NCBI RefSeq assembly: GCF_012844345.1
Contig: NZ_CP051625.1
Span: forward strand, 1,984,001-2,048,000
From: Pseudomonas sp. gcc21
Lineage (GTDB): Bacteria; Pseudomonadota; Gammaproteobacteria; Pseudomonadales; Pseudomonadaceae
Length of the DNA stretch: 64,000 nt
Reading direction: 5' to 3'
The translations under genes and the position numbers were made by a program. Below, piece by piece: positions 29,796-39,621 of this stretch. Below the pieces are notes generated by a model. That model saw only the letters and a list, made by a program, of their open reading frames with translations, did not search any database and was not told the origin of the DNA. Numbering within the stretch: position 1 is the first letter of the stretch; every line of letters begins with the position of its first letter.

Positions 29796-30053
29796 TCAGG
29801 CTTCTACGACATTCACGTAGCGACGACCGAATTTGCCCTTCACTTCGAACTTGATCACGCCAGCCGCTTTAGCAAACAGGGTGTGATCCTTGCCCATGCC
29901 GACGTTCTTGCCGGGATGGAATTCAGTGCCACGCTGGCGAACAATGATATTGCCAGGAATGATGGACTGACCGCCGTACATTTTAACGCCAAGGCGTTTG
30001 GATTCTGAATCGCGACCATTGCGCGTGGAACCGCCTGCTTTTTTGTGTGCCAT
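29796..30053 (-). CDS. rpmA: 50S ribosomal protein L27
   Basis: An 85-residue basic protein near the peptidyl transferase centre ([42 protein letters not shown]). It lies 23 bases after rplU. Confidence 0.97.
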   Translation of the reverse strand: MAHKKAGGSTRNGRDSESKRLGVKMYGGQSIIPGNIIVRQRGTEFHPGKNVGMGKDHTLFAKAAGVIKFEVKGKFGRRYVNVVEA

Positions 30054-30076
30054 GGGTAACTATCTCCTCTATGGGC

Positions 30077-30388
30077 TTAGGCAGAGATGCCGGTAATTTT
30101 GATTTCGGTGAACCACTGACGGTGGCCCTGACGCTTCATGTGATGCTTACGACGGCGGAACTTGATGATGCGGACCTTATCGCCACGACCGTGGGAGTTG
30201 ATCTCGGCAGTCACCTTGGCACCATCAACAACCGGCGCACCAATCTTGACGTCGTCACCGTTACCTACCAGCAATACGCGGTCGAACTCGATAGTTGCAC
30301 CGGTTTCGCCTTCCAGCTTTTCGACTCTGAGGTATTCACCTTCGGCGACTTTGTACTGCTTGCCACCGGTAACAATCACTGCGTACAT
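30077..30388 (-). CDS. rplU: 50S ribosomal protein L21
   Basis: A 103-residue 23S rRNA-binding protein. The start at 30388 gives the family N-terminus [20 protein letters not shown]; the conserved end is [16 protein letters not shown]. First gene of the rplU-rpmA-obgE-proB unit and divergent from ispB. Confidence 0.97.
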   Translation of the reverse strand: MYAVIVTGGKQYKVAEGEYLRVEKLEGETGATIEFDRVLLVGNGDDVKIGAPVVDGAKVTAEINSHGRGDKVRIIKFRRRKHHMKRQGHRQWFTEIKITGISA

Positions 30389-30465
30389 GTTGCTTTCTCC
30401 GTAATCCTGCTCACCCGGCGCTTGGGTATAATCGTTAGTGGCCGGCATGGCTGCAAGTGAACCCG

Positions 30466-30494
30466 CCTATCGGGCCCGACCTTGCCATTGTCAA
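30466..30494 (-). promoter_or_regulatory. Candidate promoter of rplU
   Basis: On the minus strand TTGACA, 17 bases, GATAGG about 80 bases upstream of the rplU start. The -35 is perfect, the -10 weak. The rest of the 435-base divergent gap to ispB shows no gene. Confidence 0.4.
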
Positions 30495-30823
30495 AACAGG
30501 GATGCTGTAAATCGGGTTTTCAGGGGCGGGGATTCTACGCAAATGCGACGCTGCGGGCAAGCTTTACCTTACCTGGAGAAGACGCCGGTAATAGCAGTCA
30601 CGCATGCACAGGCTTTGCCTCGAATCCAACATCCATCGGCACATCCATGACGCAACTATAAAAGCTGCTCGCCAAAAGGAGCTCGTCGCACATCCTGCCG
30701 TGTTTGTTACGCATTTTCAAACGCAACGGGTGACGCCAGAACCCCCATTCCCAGCCGCTTTTCTTGACAGCACAAAGCCTGCCGCCTAGCATGCCGCGCA
30801 ACACACCACAAAGCGTGCAGTCA

Positions 30824-31792
30824 ATGACAACCCTGCCTTTTTACACTGCGGTCACGGAAGATTTTGAAGCCGTCAATCAACTGATAATGCGTCAGTTGCA
30901 GTCACGTGTCCCGCTGGTGGAAAAGATCGGCAGCTATATCATCAGCGCCGGTGGCAAGCGCCTGCGGCCCCTGGTAGTCCTGTTGTCGGCGCGCGCCTGC
31001 GGCATGAAAGATCCCCGCCAGCATAGCCTGGCTACCATCATTGAGTTTCTGCATACCGCCACGCTGCTGCATGACGACGTTGTTGATACCTCCGATCTGC
31101 GACGTGGCCGCTCTACTGCGAATGCGCTTTGGGGCAATGCGCCGAGCGTTCTGGTCGGTGACTTCCTGTTTACCCGCGCCTTCGAGCTCATGGTCGAGAT
31201 GGGCGATATGGAAATCATGCGGGTATTGGCCAACGCTACTAATGTGGTTGCCGAAGGCGAAGTATTACAACTGACCAAGGTGCGCGACGCCAACACCGAC
31301 GAAGCAACCTATATGAAGGTCATTCGCAGCAAGACTGCAATGCTGTTCGAGGCCTCATCCCATACCGGCGCCATGCTCGCCGGCGCATCCGCCGCACAGA
31401 CAGAAGCCCTGCGTCGCTATGGAGACGCTCTGGGTATCGCTTTCCAGTTGATCGATGATTTGCTGGACTACAGCGGAGACGCGGAAGCCATGGGCAAGAA
31501 CGTGGGCGATGATCTGGCCGAAGGGAAGCCCACCCTCCCCCTGATCTACACCATGCGCGAAGGCACCGAAGCGCAGGCGCAGCTGGTCAGAAAAGCGATT
31601 CAAAAAGGCGGTGCGGACGAAATCGAAGCGATTCAAGCAGCAGTACGCGCAAGCGGCGCGCTTGAATATACGGAAAAGCTGGCCCGCAAGATGAGCGAAG
31701 AAGCTGTCGAGCTGCTGCAAGTCCTGCCTGAATCCGAATTCAAGGACGCTCTGGAGCAACTTGCACGCTTCGCCGTTGACCGGAAGTACTAA
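30824..31792 (+). CDS. ispB: Octaprenyl diphosphate synthase
   Basis: A 322-residue trans-prenyltransferase making the polyprenyl tail of ubiquinone. First Asp-rich motif LLHDDVVDTSDLRRG and second LIDDLLDYSGD; KRLRPLVVLL binds IPP. The ATG at 30824 (MTTLPFYTAVTEDF) matches the family start and length; in-frame ATGs at 30764 and 30791 are alternatives, with no clear Shine-Dalgarno deciding. Divergent from rplU, as in other gammaproteobacteria. Confidence 0.94.
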   Translation: MTTLPFYTAVTEDFEAVNQLIMRQLQSRVPLVEKIGSYIISAGGKRLRPLVVLLSARACGMKDPRQHSLATIIEFLHTATLLHDDVVDTSDLRRGRSTANALWGNAPSVLVGDFLFTRAFELMVEMGDMEIMRVLANATNVVAEGEVLQLTKVRDANTDEATYMKVIRSKTAMLFEASSHTGAMLAGASAAQTEALRRYGDALGIAFQLIDDLLDYSGDAEAMGKNVGDDLAEGKPTLPLIYTMREGTEAQAQLVRKAIQKGGADEIEAIQAAVRASGALEYTEKLARKMSEEAVELLQVLPESEFKDALEQLARFAVDRKY

Positions 31793-31861
31793 GCCTCGCC
31801 CCGTCTCCGCACAGCATACTGATCCGTCAGACACTCATACGAATCACCGCTGCACGGACAG

Positions 31862-31896
31862 CCCCCTCTTTGAAAAAAAGGGGGCTAGAGGGGATT
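31862..31896 (-). repeat. CCCCCTTT/AAAGGGGG palindromic repeat
   Basis: On the minus strand AATCCCCTCTAGCCCCCTTT runs into TCAAAGAGGGGGC. It matches the ends of the 18463-18653 element and sits in the convergent gap between ispB and fklB, possibly doubling as a terminator. Confidence 0.65.
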
Positions 31897-31938
31897 CAGC
31901 GCGGTTCAACCACCGCATCATCATCCCCGCCACATCCC

Positions 31939-32553
31939 TCAGAGCACCTTCAACAGTTCAATATCAAACACCAGCGTGCTGTGCGGCGGAATGCTGCCCG
32001 CAGCGCGCGCGCCGTACGCCAGCTCGGAAGGAATGTACAAGCGCCACTTCGCCCCTTCTTTCATCAGCTGCAGCGCCTCGGTCCACCCTGCAATGACACC
32101 ACCTACCGGGAATTCGGCTGGCTGACCACGCTTGTAGGAGCTGTCGAAGACTTCACCACTGATCAAGGTGCCTTCGTAATGCGTCTGCACTGTTGAGCTG
32201 GCATCCGGCGTAGCACCAGTGCCTTCGTTGATGACCTCATATTGCAGACCGGAAGGCAGCGTGACGACGCCTTCCCGTTGTGCGTTCTGCTGCAGATAAT
32301 CCGCCCCGGCCTGACCAGCGGCGCGAGCCGCCTCTTCTGCCACGACAGCCATCTTTTGCTGTAAACCCTGGAACGCAGTCTGCATGGTCTCTTCATCGAC
32401 CGGGCTGGGCTGCTGATTGAACGCGTCACGCAGGCCGGCGAGCACCAGATTGATATCCAGATCCGGGATGCCGCTGGATACCAGTTGATCGCCCATCTGG
32501 CGGCCTATGCCATAGCTGACACGCTGTTCGTCGGTATTGATTTCGTTGCTCAT
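31939..32553 (-). CDS. fklB: FKBP-type peptidyl-prolyl isomerase (FklB/Mip type)
   Basis: A 204-residue protein with an N-terminal helical dimerisation domain (about 1-95; SYGIGRQMGDQL) and a C-terminal FKBP domain (about 100-204; HYEGTLISGEVFDSSYKRGQPAEF, GWTEALQLM, IPSELAYG). No signal peptide from the start at 32553, so it is probably cytoplasmic, as E. coli FklB. It is divergent from the purine permease. Confidence 0.88.
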   Translation of the reverse strand: MSNEINTDEQRVSYGIGRQMGDQLVSSGIPDLDINLVLAGLRDAFNQQPSPVDEETMQTAFQGLQQKMAVVAEEAARAAGQAGADYLQQNAQREGVVTLPSGLQYEVINEGTGATPDASSTVQTHYEGTLISGEVFDSSYKRGQPAEFPVGGVIAGWTEALQLMKEGAKWRLYIPSELAYGARAAGSIPPHSTLVFDIELLKVL

Positions 32554-32750
32554 GGCTGTCTCCGCCGGTTGATTAGCCGTAAAGCCTGACATAATCCGCA
32601 TTCGAATTCACCCGCCGGTGAAGCGCAGGAATCACCGTGCAGCACCCGAAATCCAGACAGCCAGGCTGCTCAACCGGCCGTTTTGTTTCTGTATCGCATC
32701 CAACTAGGATAAAATGCCGCGTTTTCGGCCCCACCTAACCGAGACATCCC

Positions 32751-34043
32751 ATGCTGGAAAAGCTGTTCCACCTCAAAGCCCACGGCACCACGGTTCGCAC
32801 TGAAATCCTCGCCGGCGTAACCACCTTCCTGACCATGGCGTACATCGTCTTCGTCAACCCGATGATGATGGCCGACGCCGGTATTGATCCGGGCGCCGCC
32901 TTCGTGGCGACCTGTCTGGCCGCAGCGATTGGCTCGCTGATCATGGGTCTCTGGGCCAACTACCCGATTGCGCTCGCACCGGGCATGGGGCTGAACGCAT
33001 TCTTCAGCTATACCGTCGTTGGCTCCATGGGCTACAGCTGGCAGGTCGCGCTTGGCGCGGTATTTATCTCCGGCTTTCTGTTCTTCCTGCTGAGCATCTT
33101 CAAGGTCCGTGAATGGATCATCAACAGCATTCCAATGCCGCTACGTTCAGCGATCGCAGCCGGTATCGGGCTATTTCTGGCATTGATCGCGCTGAAAAAT
33201 GCAGGCTTCGTGGTTGACCATCCGGCTACGCTCGTCACGCTTGGCGATCTTGGCCAGCCAGCGCCACTATTGGCTGCACTGGGCTTCGCAATCATCGTTG
33301 CACTGTCCTACCGCAAGGTCACCGGCGCGGTAATGATCGGAATCTTGTTCATAACCGGCATCAGTCTGCTCTCCGGACTTTCCGAAACCAGCGGCTTGAT
33401 GTCAGCACCACCCAGCCTGGCGCCTACGTTCATGGAACTGGATCTGCGCGGCGCGCTGGATATCGGCCTGGTCAGCGTCATTTTTGCCTTTCTGTTTGTG
33501 GATCTGTTCGATACATCGGGAACGCTTATCGGCGTGGCGCAACGCGCCGGGCTGGTTGACGAAAAGGGTAACCTGCCGCGCCTCGGCCGCGCACTGATGG
33601 CGGACAGCACGGCCACCATGGCCGGCTCGGTGCTCGGTACATCAACCACTACCAGCTATGTCGAATCAACAGCCGGGACGGCGGTTGGCGGCCGTACCGG
33701 TATGACGGCCTGCGTTGTCGCTCTGCTGTTCCTGCTCTGCCTGTTCTTTTCGCCCTTGGCAGGTGCCGTTCCAGCTTTTGCAACCGCACCGGCTTTGCTC
33801 TTTGTCGCTGTATTGATGACTGGCGGCCTGGTACAGGTTGACTGGGAAGATCTGACCGAAGCCGCGCCAGTCGTGATCACCGCTCTGGTGATGCCGCTGA
33901 CCTTCTCCATCGCCAACGGTATCGCCCTCGGCTTTATCGCCTGGGTCGCGATCAAACTGCTAGCCGGACGGCATCGGGATCTGAATCTCAGCCTGTATGC
34001 ACTGGCCGGTCTGTTCGTCATCAAACTCGCGTTGTTCAGCTGA
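32751..34043 (+). CDS. AzgA-type purine permease (NCS2 family)
   Basis: A 430-residue inner-membrane transporter with about 12-14 hydrophobic segments. The family signature [17 protein letters not shown] and the second half-helix motif [13 protein letters not shown] identify the AzgA-like branch (E. coli AdeP/GhxP), which imports adenine or guanine/hypoxanthine by proton symport. Which purine is carried cannot be told. The trmA start overlaps its stop codon. Confidence 0.9.
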   Translation: MLEKLFHLKAHGTTVRTEILAGVTTFLTMAYIVFVNPMMMADAGIDPGAAFVATCLAAAIGSLIMGLWANYPIALAPGMGLNAFFSYTVVGSMGYSWQVALGAVFISGFLFFLLSIFKVREWIINSIPMPLRSAIAAGIGLFLALIALKNAGFVVDHPATLVTLGDLGQPAPLLAALGFAIIVALSYRKVTGAVMIGILFITGISLLSGLSETSGLMSAPPSLAPTFMELDLRGALDIGLVSVIFAFLFVDLFDTSGTLIGVAQRAGLVDEKGNLPRLGRALMADSTATMAGSVLGTSTTTSYVESTAGTAVGGRTGMTACVVALLFLLCLFFSPLAGAVPAFATAPALLFVAVLMTGGLVQVDWEDLTEAAPVVITALVMPLTFSIANGIALGFIAWVAIKLLAGRHRDLNLSLYALAGLFVIKLALFS

Positions 34044-35128
34044 TGGGCCTGCAATTTGATCCGGCCAATTACGACGAGCAGCTCGCCGCCAAGCGTCAGC
34101 GCCTGGTTGACCTGCTCGCGCCTTTCGCGGCACCTGAACCCCAGGTGTTCACCTCTCCGCTGGAGCATTTCCGGCTGCGTGCAGAGTTTCGCCTGTGGTA
34201 TGAAAGTGGCGTTCCGCACTACGCCATGTTCGAGCAGGGTGACAACCGTAGACCGATCCTGATTGACCAGCTGCCGATCGCCAGCAAACGGATCAATGAA
34301 TTGATGGGCCCGCTGCTGGAAGCCTGCACGGCCGACCCGGTGCTTGGCAAGAAACTCTTCCAGGTCGAGTTCCTCACCACGCTCACCAACGAAGCACTGA
34401 TCACCCTTTGCTATCACCGGCCCATCGATGAGCAATGGGATGTGTCAGCACAGCGGCTTGCTGAAGAGCTCGGGATTCTGCTGATCGGACGCAGCCGCGG
34501 GCGCAAGCGCGTTTTGCAGCGCGACTACGTGCAGGAAGCGCTCAGCGTAGCCGGCCGCACCTGGCGCTATCAGCAGGTTGAGGGCGGCTTCACCCAGCCC
34601 AACGGCCAGGTAAATCAGCACATGTTGAGCTGGGCCGTTGAAGCCGCTGGCCAGAACGATGACGACCTGCTTGAACTCTATTGCGGCAACGGTAACTTCA
34701 CCCTTCCGCTGTCTACCTGCTTCCGCCGGGTCATGGCGACGGAACTGGCCAAGCGTTCGGTGCATTCGGCTGTGGCTAACATGGAAGCCAACGGAGTCGA
34801 GAACGTAACCCTGGTGCGTCTGGCCAGTGAAGAGGTCACCGAGGCGCTGACCGGCGTACGCGAATTTCGCCGTCTGCGCGGCATCGAACTGAACGACTTC
34901 AACTTTGGGACGGTATTCGTCGACCCGCCGCGTGCCGGTCTTGATCCTGCCACGCTGGAACTGGTGAAGGGTTATAAGCGCATCCTGTATATCTCATGCA
35001 ACCCCGAGACCCTCGCCGCCAACCTGGAAGAACTGAACGCAACGCACCGCATTACCCGCAGTGCATTGTTCGATCAGTTTCCTTATACACACCATATGGA
35101 ATCAGGCGTGCTGCTGGAACGACGTTAG
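34043..35128 (+). CDS. trmA: tRNA (uracil-54 C5)-methyltransferase TrmA
   Basis: A 361-residue SAM-dependent enzyme making ribothymidine (T54) in tRNA. It shows the SAM site ([15 protein letters not shown]), [10 protein letters not shown], the catalytic Cys in [12 protein letters not shown], and the C-terminal base [12 protein letters not shown]. There is no TRAM or iron-sulfur extension, which separates TrmA from RumA. Overlaps the permease gene by one base (TGATG). Confidence 0.94.
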   Translation: MGLQFDPANYDEQLAAKRQRLVDLLAPFAAPEPQVFTSPLEHFRLRAEFRLWYESGVPHYAMFEQGDNRRPILIDQLPIASKRINELMGPLLEACTADPVLGKKLFQVEFLTTLTNEALITLCYHRPIDEQWDVSAQRLAEELGILLIGRSRGRKRVLQRDYVQEALSVAGRTWRYQQVEGGFTQPNGQVNQHMLSWAVEAAGQNDDDLLELYCGNGNFTLPLSTCFRRVMATELAKRSVHSAVANMEANGVENVTLVRLASEEVTEALTGVREFRRLRGIELNDFNFGTVFVDPPRAGLDPATLELVKGYKRILYISCNPETLAANLEELNATHRITRSALFDQFPYTHHMESGVLLERR

Positions 35129-35151
35129 GTCTCCCGTTGGCAAGACGTACG

Positions 35152-35179
35152 AAAAAGGCAGCCCTGAGGCTGCCTTTTT
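35152..35179. terminator. Bidirectional terminator between trmA and pchF
   Basis: AAAAAGGCAGCC, CTGA, GGCTGCCTTTTT: symmetric stem with A and T runs, serving both the convergent trmA and the pch operon ending at 35202. Confidence 0.92.
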
Positions 35180-35201
35180 CACTACTGCACTGATCCAAAG
35201 A

Positions 35202-36773
35202 TCAGGCCTTCTTGTAGGTATCCAGATCGATACCCGAGCGGCCCGGCGCGAGAATATTATTCGGATCCAGGGCGCGCTTGATGGCGTGCTCCACGTCCCG
35301 CTTCACAGGACCGTAGCTGCGCGCAACACGCTCCTGGAAACGCGTATTCACGCGATACACCGCATAGCCTTCCTTCTCGAACTCATCCAGCAGCTCGTTG
35401 AAGCAGGCGTCCGCGCGCTTGGTCTCTTCCTCGTTGGTGCGGTCGTACAGCACGTCGATGACGTGGTGCATATCACGTGGCGCGACGATGAACTCCGCGA
35501 CATAGTCTAGACCGTGCTTGTGCAGAATCTCCTTGGCCATGGCAGCCTGTTTTCTGCACTCACTGCCGCGCGCCTCACTGACGGGTGCGAACCACATAGA
35601 GCCGCCGCCACCGCGCCAGTTGTACAGGCCAAACTCCTGAAGATTCGGCACACCGGACATCAGCTCTGCGCGGTATTTGAAGGGCTGGGTGTCGCCGGCC
35701 TCTTCCTGGGTCACGATACGCCCCTTGCCGAGTTTCTTGAACGCGTCAGTGACGATCTTCCAGTCCACATCAACCTGTTCCTGGGTGCCGTATAGCGCAG
35801 CGTAAAGGTTCCAGGCACCCATGCCGGTATCGTCCTGCATCTTCTGCAGCACGTCATCGGGTGTATGACCCGGTTCAGTGGTGTACTGCGCACGGGTCAG
35901 GTGCGCGCTGCCGGCTTCCCACAAGACGTTAGCGATCACCACCGAATTGGGGATAGTGCCGGACATGCGCAGCGGACGCAGAATGTCGACGATTTCTACG
36001 ATGTCCTCTTCCTTGTCGAAGATGACTTCGAAGGGCTTGAAGACCGGCGGCTTGGGCATCAGCCAGAAGCCCATCTTGGTGGTGATCCCATAGTTGGCCT
36101 GGGTGAACATGCCATCCAGCGTCGGCCCGTATCCCCATTTGAAGATCTGCCAGGTATTACTGCCCTCAACGCCACCCATACCGGTGCGATAGACGTCGCC
36201 ATTGGCGAGGACTACTTCCATGCCGCACTGCATCATGAAGTGCTCACCATAAGGGGTGTAACCCACGCCACGGTCCATGGTATTGCCCACAGGGCCGGCA
36301 ATCGCCGAGGGCGCGGAGAACGACAACATTACCGGCAGGTCGTTTTTCTGTATGTACTCGTACAGCTGCCCGTAGGTCACGCCCGGTTCAACCAGCGCGG
36401 TACACATTTCCGGGTCGATATTGATGATCTTGTTCATCTTTTTCAGATCAAGGATGACCTGCCCACGGGCAACCGGGGCTGCTGAACCGTAGCCGAAGTT
36501 GCGGCCTGTAGAGATGGTCCAGATCGGTATGCTGTGCTCGTTACAGATTTTCATCACGCCCTGAATCTGCTCGACGGTGGTTGCCGTCAGCGCGGCCGAG
36601 GGTGCATGCGCTGCATTTTCCACCGGCATCATGATCTTGTTATAGGGCACCAGCTGCTCGGCCTTTACCAGCACGTTTTCTTCGCCCAGCAGCGCGCGGA
36701 ACTTCTCGACGGCCTTGTTGAATTCCTCCTGCACTACCCCTTTGGGCAATACAGCATTGTTTTGTTCAGACAT
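35202..36773 (-). CDS. pchF: 4-cresol dehydrogenase (p-cresol methylhydroxylase) flavoprotein subunit
   Basis: A 523-residue flavoprotein of the vanillyl-alcohol oxidase family. It oxidises p-cresol (and usually other 4-alkylphenols) to a quinone methide that adds water to give the 4-hydroxybenzyl alcohol and then the aldehyde, passing electrons to cytochrome PchC. FAD-binding segments are ISTGRNFGYG and GPVGNTMDRGVG. Tyr384 (FGLYNWRGGGG) falls at exactly the position that carries the covalent 8-alpha-tyrosyl-FAD in the P. putida enzyme. The C-terminus DPNNILAPGRSGI is typical. It is the last gene of pchA-pchC-pchX-pchF, 13 bases after pchX. Eugenol hydroxylase is the closest alternative function. 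Confidence 0.93.
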   Translation of the reverse strand: MSEQNNAVLPKGVVQEEFNKAVEKFRALLGEENVLVKAEQLVPYNKIMMPVENAAHAPSAALTATTVEQIQGVMKICNEHSIPIWTISTGRNFGYGSAAPVARGQVILDLKKMNKIINIDPEMCTALVEPGVTYGQLYEYIQKNDLPVMLSFSAPSAIAGPVGNTMDRGVGYTPYGEHFMMQCGMEVVLANGDVYRTGMGGVEGSNTWQIFKWGYGPTLDGMFTQANYGITTKMGFWLMPKPPVFKPFEVIFDKEEDIVEIVDILRPLRMSGTIPNSVVIANVLWEAGSAHLTRAQYTTEPGHTPDDVLQKMQDDTGMGAWNLYAALYGTQEQVDVDWKIVTDAFKKLGKGRIVTQEEAGDTQPFKYRAELMSGVPNLQEFGLYNWRGGGGSMWFAPVSEARGSECRKQAAMAKEILHKHGLDYVAEFIVAPRDMHHVIDVLYDRTNEEETKRADACFNELLDEFEKEGYAVYRVNTRFQERVARSYGPVKRDVEHAIKRALDPNNILAPGRSGIDLDTYKKA

Positions 36774-36786
36774 TGATCAGACTCCT

Positions 36787-37476
36787 TCAGGCCTCGATCG
36801 AAAAAGAAACGTAGCTACCGGTGACAGGCATGCTTGCAGCAGGCGCGCGCGGGGATGAGAACTGTCGCGTGCCCAGCGAAGCCAGCAGGTATCCAACACT
36901 GCTCGCCCACTGTCCGGACTGGTTGCCTTTGCGCGACGTGGCGGCTAAATGGCGTGGCAGCGCGGCGCTGTTCTGCCGTTCCTCGCTGACACTGAAGCTC
37001 CCGCCACATGCATGCAGCTGACGCCCGAGCTGACGTGAACACCCTTCGGCTATATCGGTATTCAGCAAGCGATGACGCGAGTGCCCGTCTTCGGCGGTGT
37101 GCTGGCCCAACCACTGGATACGCGCACCTGCACTGCGCGCCACATCGACAACCAGCGCAGCAGAGGCATCATCCAGCAGCCCGATCACCCGCATCGGCTG
37201 AGCACTACGAAGCTGGCGTTCAAAATCCATTATGAAAGCAAGGTCGCTTCCGACTCGCTGAACATGCATCTGCGAGCCAAGCGCGGTCCCGGCACCGTGC
37301 AGGAAATCCGCTTCAGCTGCACCGCCATTTACCAGGACCAACGCCGGCATCGCGATCGCACTGCCGACGGGCGCAGCGGCACGACCGGCAAAGGCCTGAG
37401 CCGGACCACCCAGCGTCAGAGCAGCGGCGCTGCCAAGCGCCATGCCTTTCAATACAAAACGACGGTTTACGCTCAT
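36787..37476 (-). CDS. pchX: PchX, Tat-signalled protein of the cresol operon
   Basis: A 229-residue protein of unknown function between the cytochrome and flavoprotein genes, the place pchX holds in the P. putida p-cresol operon. It begins with a twin-arginine signal (MSVNRRFVLKGMALGSAAA, cleavage near AFA-GR). The rest has a Rossmann-like rhythm (IGLLDDASAALVVDVARSAGARIQW) but no recognised catalytic motif. GAGGAG supports the start at 37476. A role in assembly or export of the flavocytochrome is inferred from position only: PchF itself has no visible signal, and a Tat-bearing partner could help it cross the membrane. Confidence 0.82.
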   Translation of the reverse strand: MSVNRRFVLKGMALGSAAALTLGGPAQAFAGRAAAPVGSAIAMPALVLVNGGAAEADFLHGAGTALGSQMHVQRVGSDLAFIMDFERQLRSAQPMRVIGLLDDASAALVVDVARSAGARIQWLGQHTAEDGHSRHRLLNTDIAEGCSRQLGRQLHACGGSFSVSEERQNSAALPRHLAATSRKGNQSGQWASSVGYLLASLGTRQFSSPRAPAASMPVTGSYVSFSIEA

Positions 37477-37486
37477 GACAGGCTCC

Positions 37487-37828
37487 TCACTGCTGAACTG
37501 CCGGCGCAGGGAGCGTCGACAGGTATTCAGCAACCTTGGCGATGGATTCGTCGTCGATGTAGGACGCAGGGAACGCGGGCATGGCATTGAAGCCGTTGCG
37601 CACAATCGCCTGGAGATAGACTGCCGGCAGTCCGCGACCCTCAAGAACCGGCCCCACGCCTACTTCGGGTTTATGGCAATGGCCACATACCCTCTCGTAC
37701 AGATGCTCGCCGCTCTCCCACTGGCTCGCCTGCTGGGCTTGAGCCGCACTGGCCAGCACGGCACAGGGGAATACCACTCCGGCGACAAATATCCGTTTCG
37801 CAGCCGCGCCGCTCAATGGAAATGACAT
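37487..37828 (-). CDS. pchC: 4-cresol dehydrogenase cytochrome c subunit
   Basis: A 113-residue class I c-type cytochrome with a signal peptide (cleavage near AQA-QQ). The haem site is CGHCH and the distal ligand is probably the Met in FNAMPAF. It accepts electrons from the covalent FAD of PchF in the alpha2beta2 flavocytochrome and passes them on to azurin or the respiratory chain. The start at 37828 (MSFPLSG) has GGAG seven bases upstream; an in-frame TTG at 37846 is less likely. Ten bases separate it from pchX. Confidence 0.92.
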   Translation of the reverse strand: MSFPLSGAAAKRIFVAGVVFPCAVLASAAQAQQASQWESGEHLYERVCGHCHKPEVGVGPVLEGRGLPAVYLQAIVRNGFNAMPAFPASYIDDESIAKVAEYLSTLPAPAVQQ

Positions 37829-37904
37829 TTCATGCTCCAAATTCAATGTTCATGTTGTATTGCTGCGATCTCTCAGCCTGCGCCTGGGTGGGCCAGGTCT
37901 TAGG

Positions 37905-39377
37905 CTAGAAGGGGTAGCGGCGCGGCGAGTGTTGAACGGTGATCCAGTGATCAGTCGTGAACTCTTCGATCGCCCAATCACCGTTGAAACGTCCGAGCCC
38001 TGAATTCTTCTCGCCACCAAAGGGCGCGTTGGGTTCGTCGTTCACCGGCATATCGTTTACGTGAGTCATGCCCGCGCGGATGCCCTGCGCGAACTGCACG
38101 CCGCGGGATATGTCCTGGGTAAACACCGCACTGGAGAGCCCGTACTCGCTGCTATTCGCCAGCTCGAGCGCGTGATCGGCGTCCCGGGCGCTCTGAATAC
38201 CGACCAGAGGGCCGAAGATCTCTTCACGGGCGATTTCCATATCCGGCGTCACGTTGCCGAATACATGGGGAGGCAGGACGTTGCCCTGCGCTTCGCTGCC
38301 GACCAGCTGCGTCGCGCCCTCTTCCAACGCTGTTGCGATCTTGGTCTTGAGGCCGTCCAGTTGCTTGGCATTAATCACCGGGCCGACTACTGTTTCAGGC
38401 TTCGACGGATCGCCGTAGCTCAGCGACTTGACGCGCTCGACGTAGCGACGGGTGAACTCTTCAACCAGCGGTGCCTCGACAATGATGCGGTTGATCGCCA
38501 TGCAGATCTGGCCCTGGTGCAGGAATTTGCCGACGACGGCGGCGTTCACTGCGGCATCTATGTCGGCATCGGCCAGCACCACAAAGGGACTGTTGCCACC
38601 CAACTCCAGCGCAACGTGCTTGAGGTGTTCACCACCGCTGGCGATACGACCGATGTTGCGGCCCACCGGCGTCGAGCCTGTGAAGGAAATGAATGACGGC
38701 ACCGGGTGCTCGACGAAGGCGTCACCGATCTCGGAACCCGCGCCGACTACGACGCTCAGCACGCCAGGGGGCAAACCGGCTTCCTCGAAGATATGCGCCA
38801 GCAGCAGCCCGCCGGTGATCGGGGTGTCACTGGCGGGCTTGATAACCACCGCATTACCCAGCGCCAGCGCCGGCGAGACCGAACGGGCGCTCAGGTGCAG
38901 CGGGAAATTCCACGGACTGATAACCCCCACCACGCCAAGCGGTGCGCGGTAAACACGACTTTCCTTGCCGGGCACATCGGAGGGCAGAATCCGGCCATGA
39001 ACCCGGCCAGGCAGACTCGCGGACTCCAGCGTTATAGCGCGCGCGGAGCCCCACTCGATCTCGGCCTTGATGCGAGTACTACCCGCTTCGCGGATCAGCC
39101 AGCTGACAATCTCATCCTTGCGCTCATCAAAGATCTCGACGGCCCGGCGCATGATCTGGCCCCGAGTTGTAGGTCCCATTGCAGCCCATTCAACTTGCGC
39201 CTTCTGCGCTGCGCGATAGGCCTCATCAAGGTCGTCGCGGGTGGCCATCGGCAGGCTGAGCAGGGTTTTGCCGGTGTATGGGTCGGTGACATTCAGGTTT
39301 CTCCCGGACCGTCCTTCGCGCCATGTTCCGGCGATGGGCTGTAGTTCGAGTTTCTGGTAGGCAGGCTTGCTGGTCAT
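37905..39377 (-). CDS. pchA: 4-hydroxybenzaldehyde / vanillin-type dehydrogenase
   Basis: A 490-residue NAD(P)-dependent aldehyde dehydrogenase. The general base Glu lies in LELGGNSP, the catalytic Cys in [10 protein letters not shown], and the cofactor site is in SFTGSTPVG. The [10 protein letters not shown] context is that of benzaldehyde/vanillin dehydrogenases. As first gene of the operon it should oxidise the 4-hydroxybenzaldehyde (or vanillin) released by the flavocytochrome to the acid. The start at 39377 is preceded by a GAGAGAGA Shine-Dalgarno; upstream in-frame codons belong to the leader. Confidence 0.9.
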   Translation of the reverse strand: MTSKPAYQKLELQPIAGTWREGRSGRNLNVTDPYTGKTLLSLPMATRDDLDEAYRAAQKAQVEWAAMGPTTRGQIMRRAVEIFDERKDEIVSWLIREAGSTRIKAEIEWGSARAITLESASLPGRVHGRILPSDVPGKESRVYRAPLGVVGVISPWNFPLHLSARSVSPALALGNAVVIKPASDTPITGGLLLAHIFEEAGLPPGVLSVVVGAGSEIGDAFVEHPVPSFISFTGSTPVGRNIGRIASGGEHLKHVALELGGNSPFVVLADADIDAAVNAAVVGKFLHQGQICMAINRIIVEAPLVEEFTRRYVERVKSLSYGDPSKPETVVGPVINAKQLDGLKTKIATALEEGATQLVGSEAQGNVLPPHVFGNVTPDMEIAREEIFGPLVGIQSARDADHALELANSSEYGLSSAVFTQDISRGVQFAQGIRAGMTHVNDMPVNDEPNAPFGGEKNSGLGRFNGDWAIEEFTTDHWITVQHSPRRYPF

Positions 39378-39462
39378 GAAAGTCTCTCTCTGTTCTGAGC
39401 CCCTGAAATACGGCTGAACAGGTCGAAAAGACCTGCGCGTCAACAAAGGGGATTGGCAAGCT

Positions 39463-39482
39463 ATTTCAAGTTTTATGCCACT
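39463..39482 (-). promoter_or_regulatory. Candidate sigma54 promoter of the pch operon
   Basis: On the minus strand AGTGGCATAAAACTTGAAAT fits TGGCA-N6-TTG with correct spacing, but the invariant GC at -12 reads GA, so it is a weak match. It lies about 85 bases upstream of pchA. The divergent regulator is a sigma54 activator, which makes such a promoter expected. Partly symmetric A/T-rich sequence at 39565-39600 could hold the activator sites. Confidence 0.3.
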
Positions 39483-39621
39483 TGGAGAATAGGCGACGAT
39501 CCGCCGCAGGGCCATTTCATGGACCTCAATATCCAGGCCAGCCCAGGCCGCTCAGTGGATAAATTTCATCAAAGATGCATAATTCTGTGCTCAAACTTTC
39601 ACACCCCAGGCATCTCATTCA

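Noticed and set aside
35202..39377. Eugenol hydroxylase (ehyAB) reading of the cresol cluster
   Set aside because: The order aldehyde dehydrogenase-cytochrome-PchX-flavoprotein fits pchACXF better. Activity on eugenol-like substrates remains possible.
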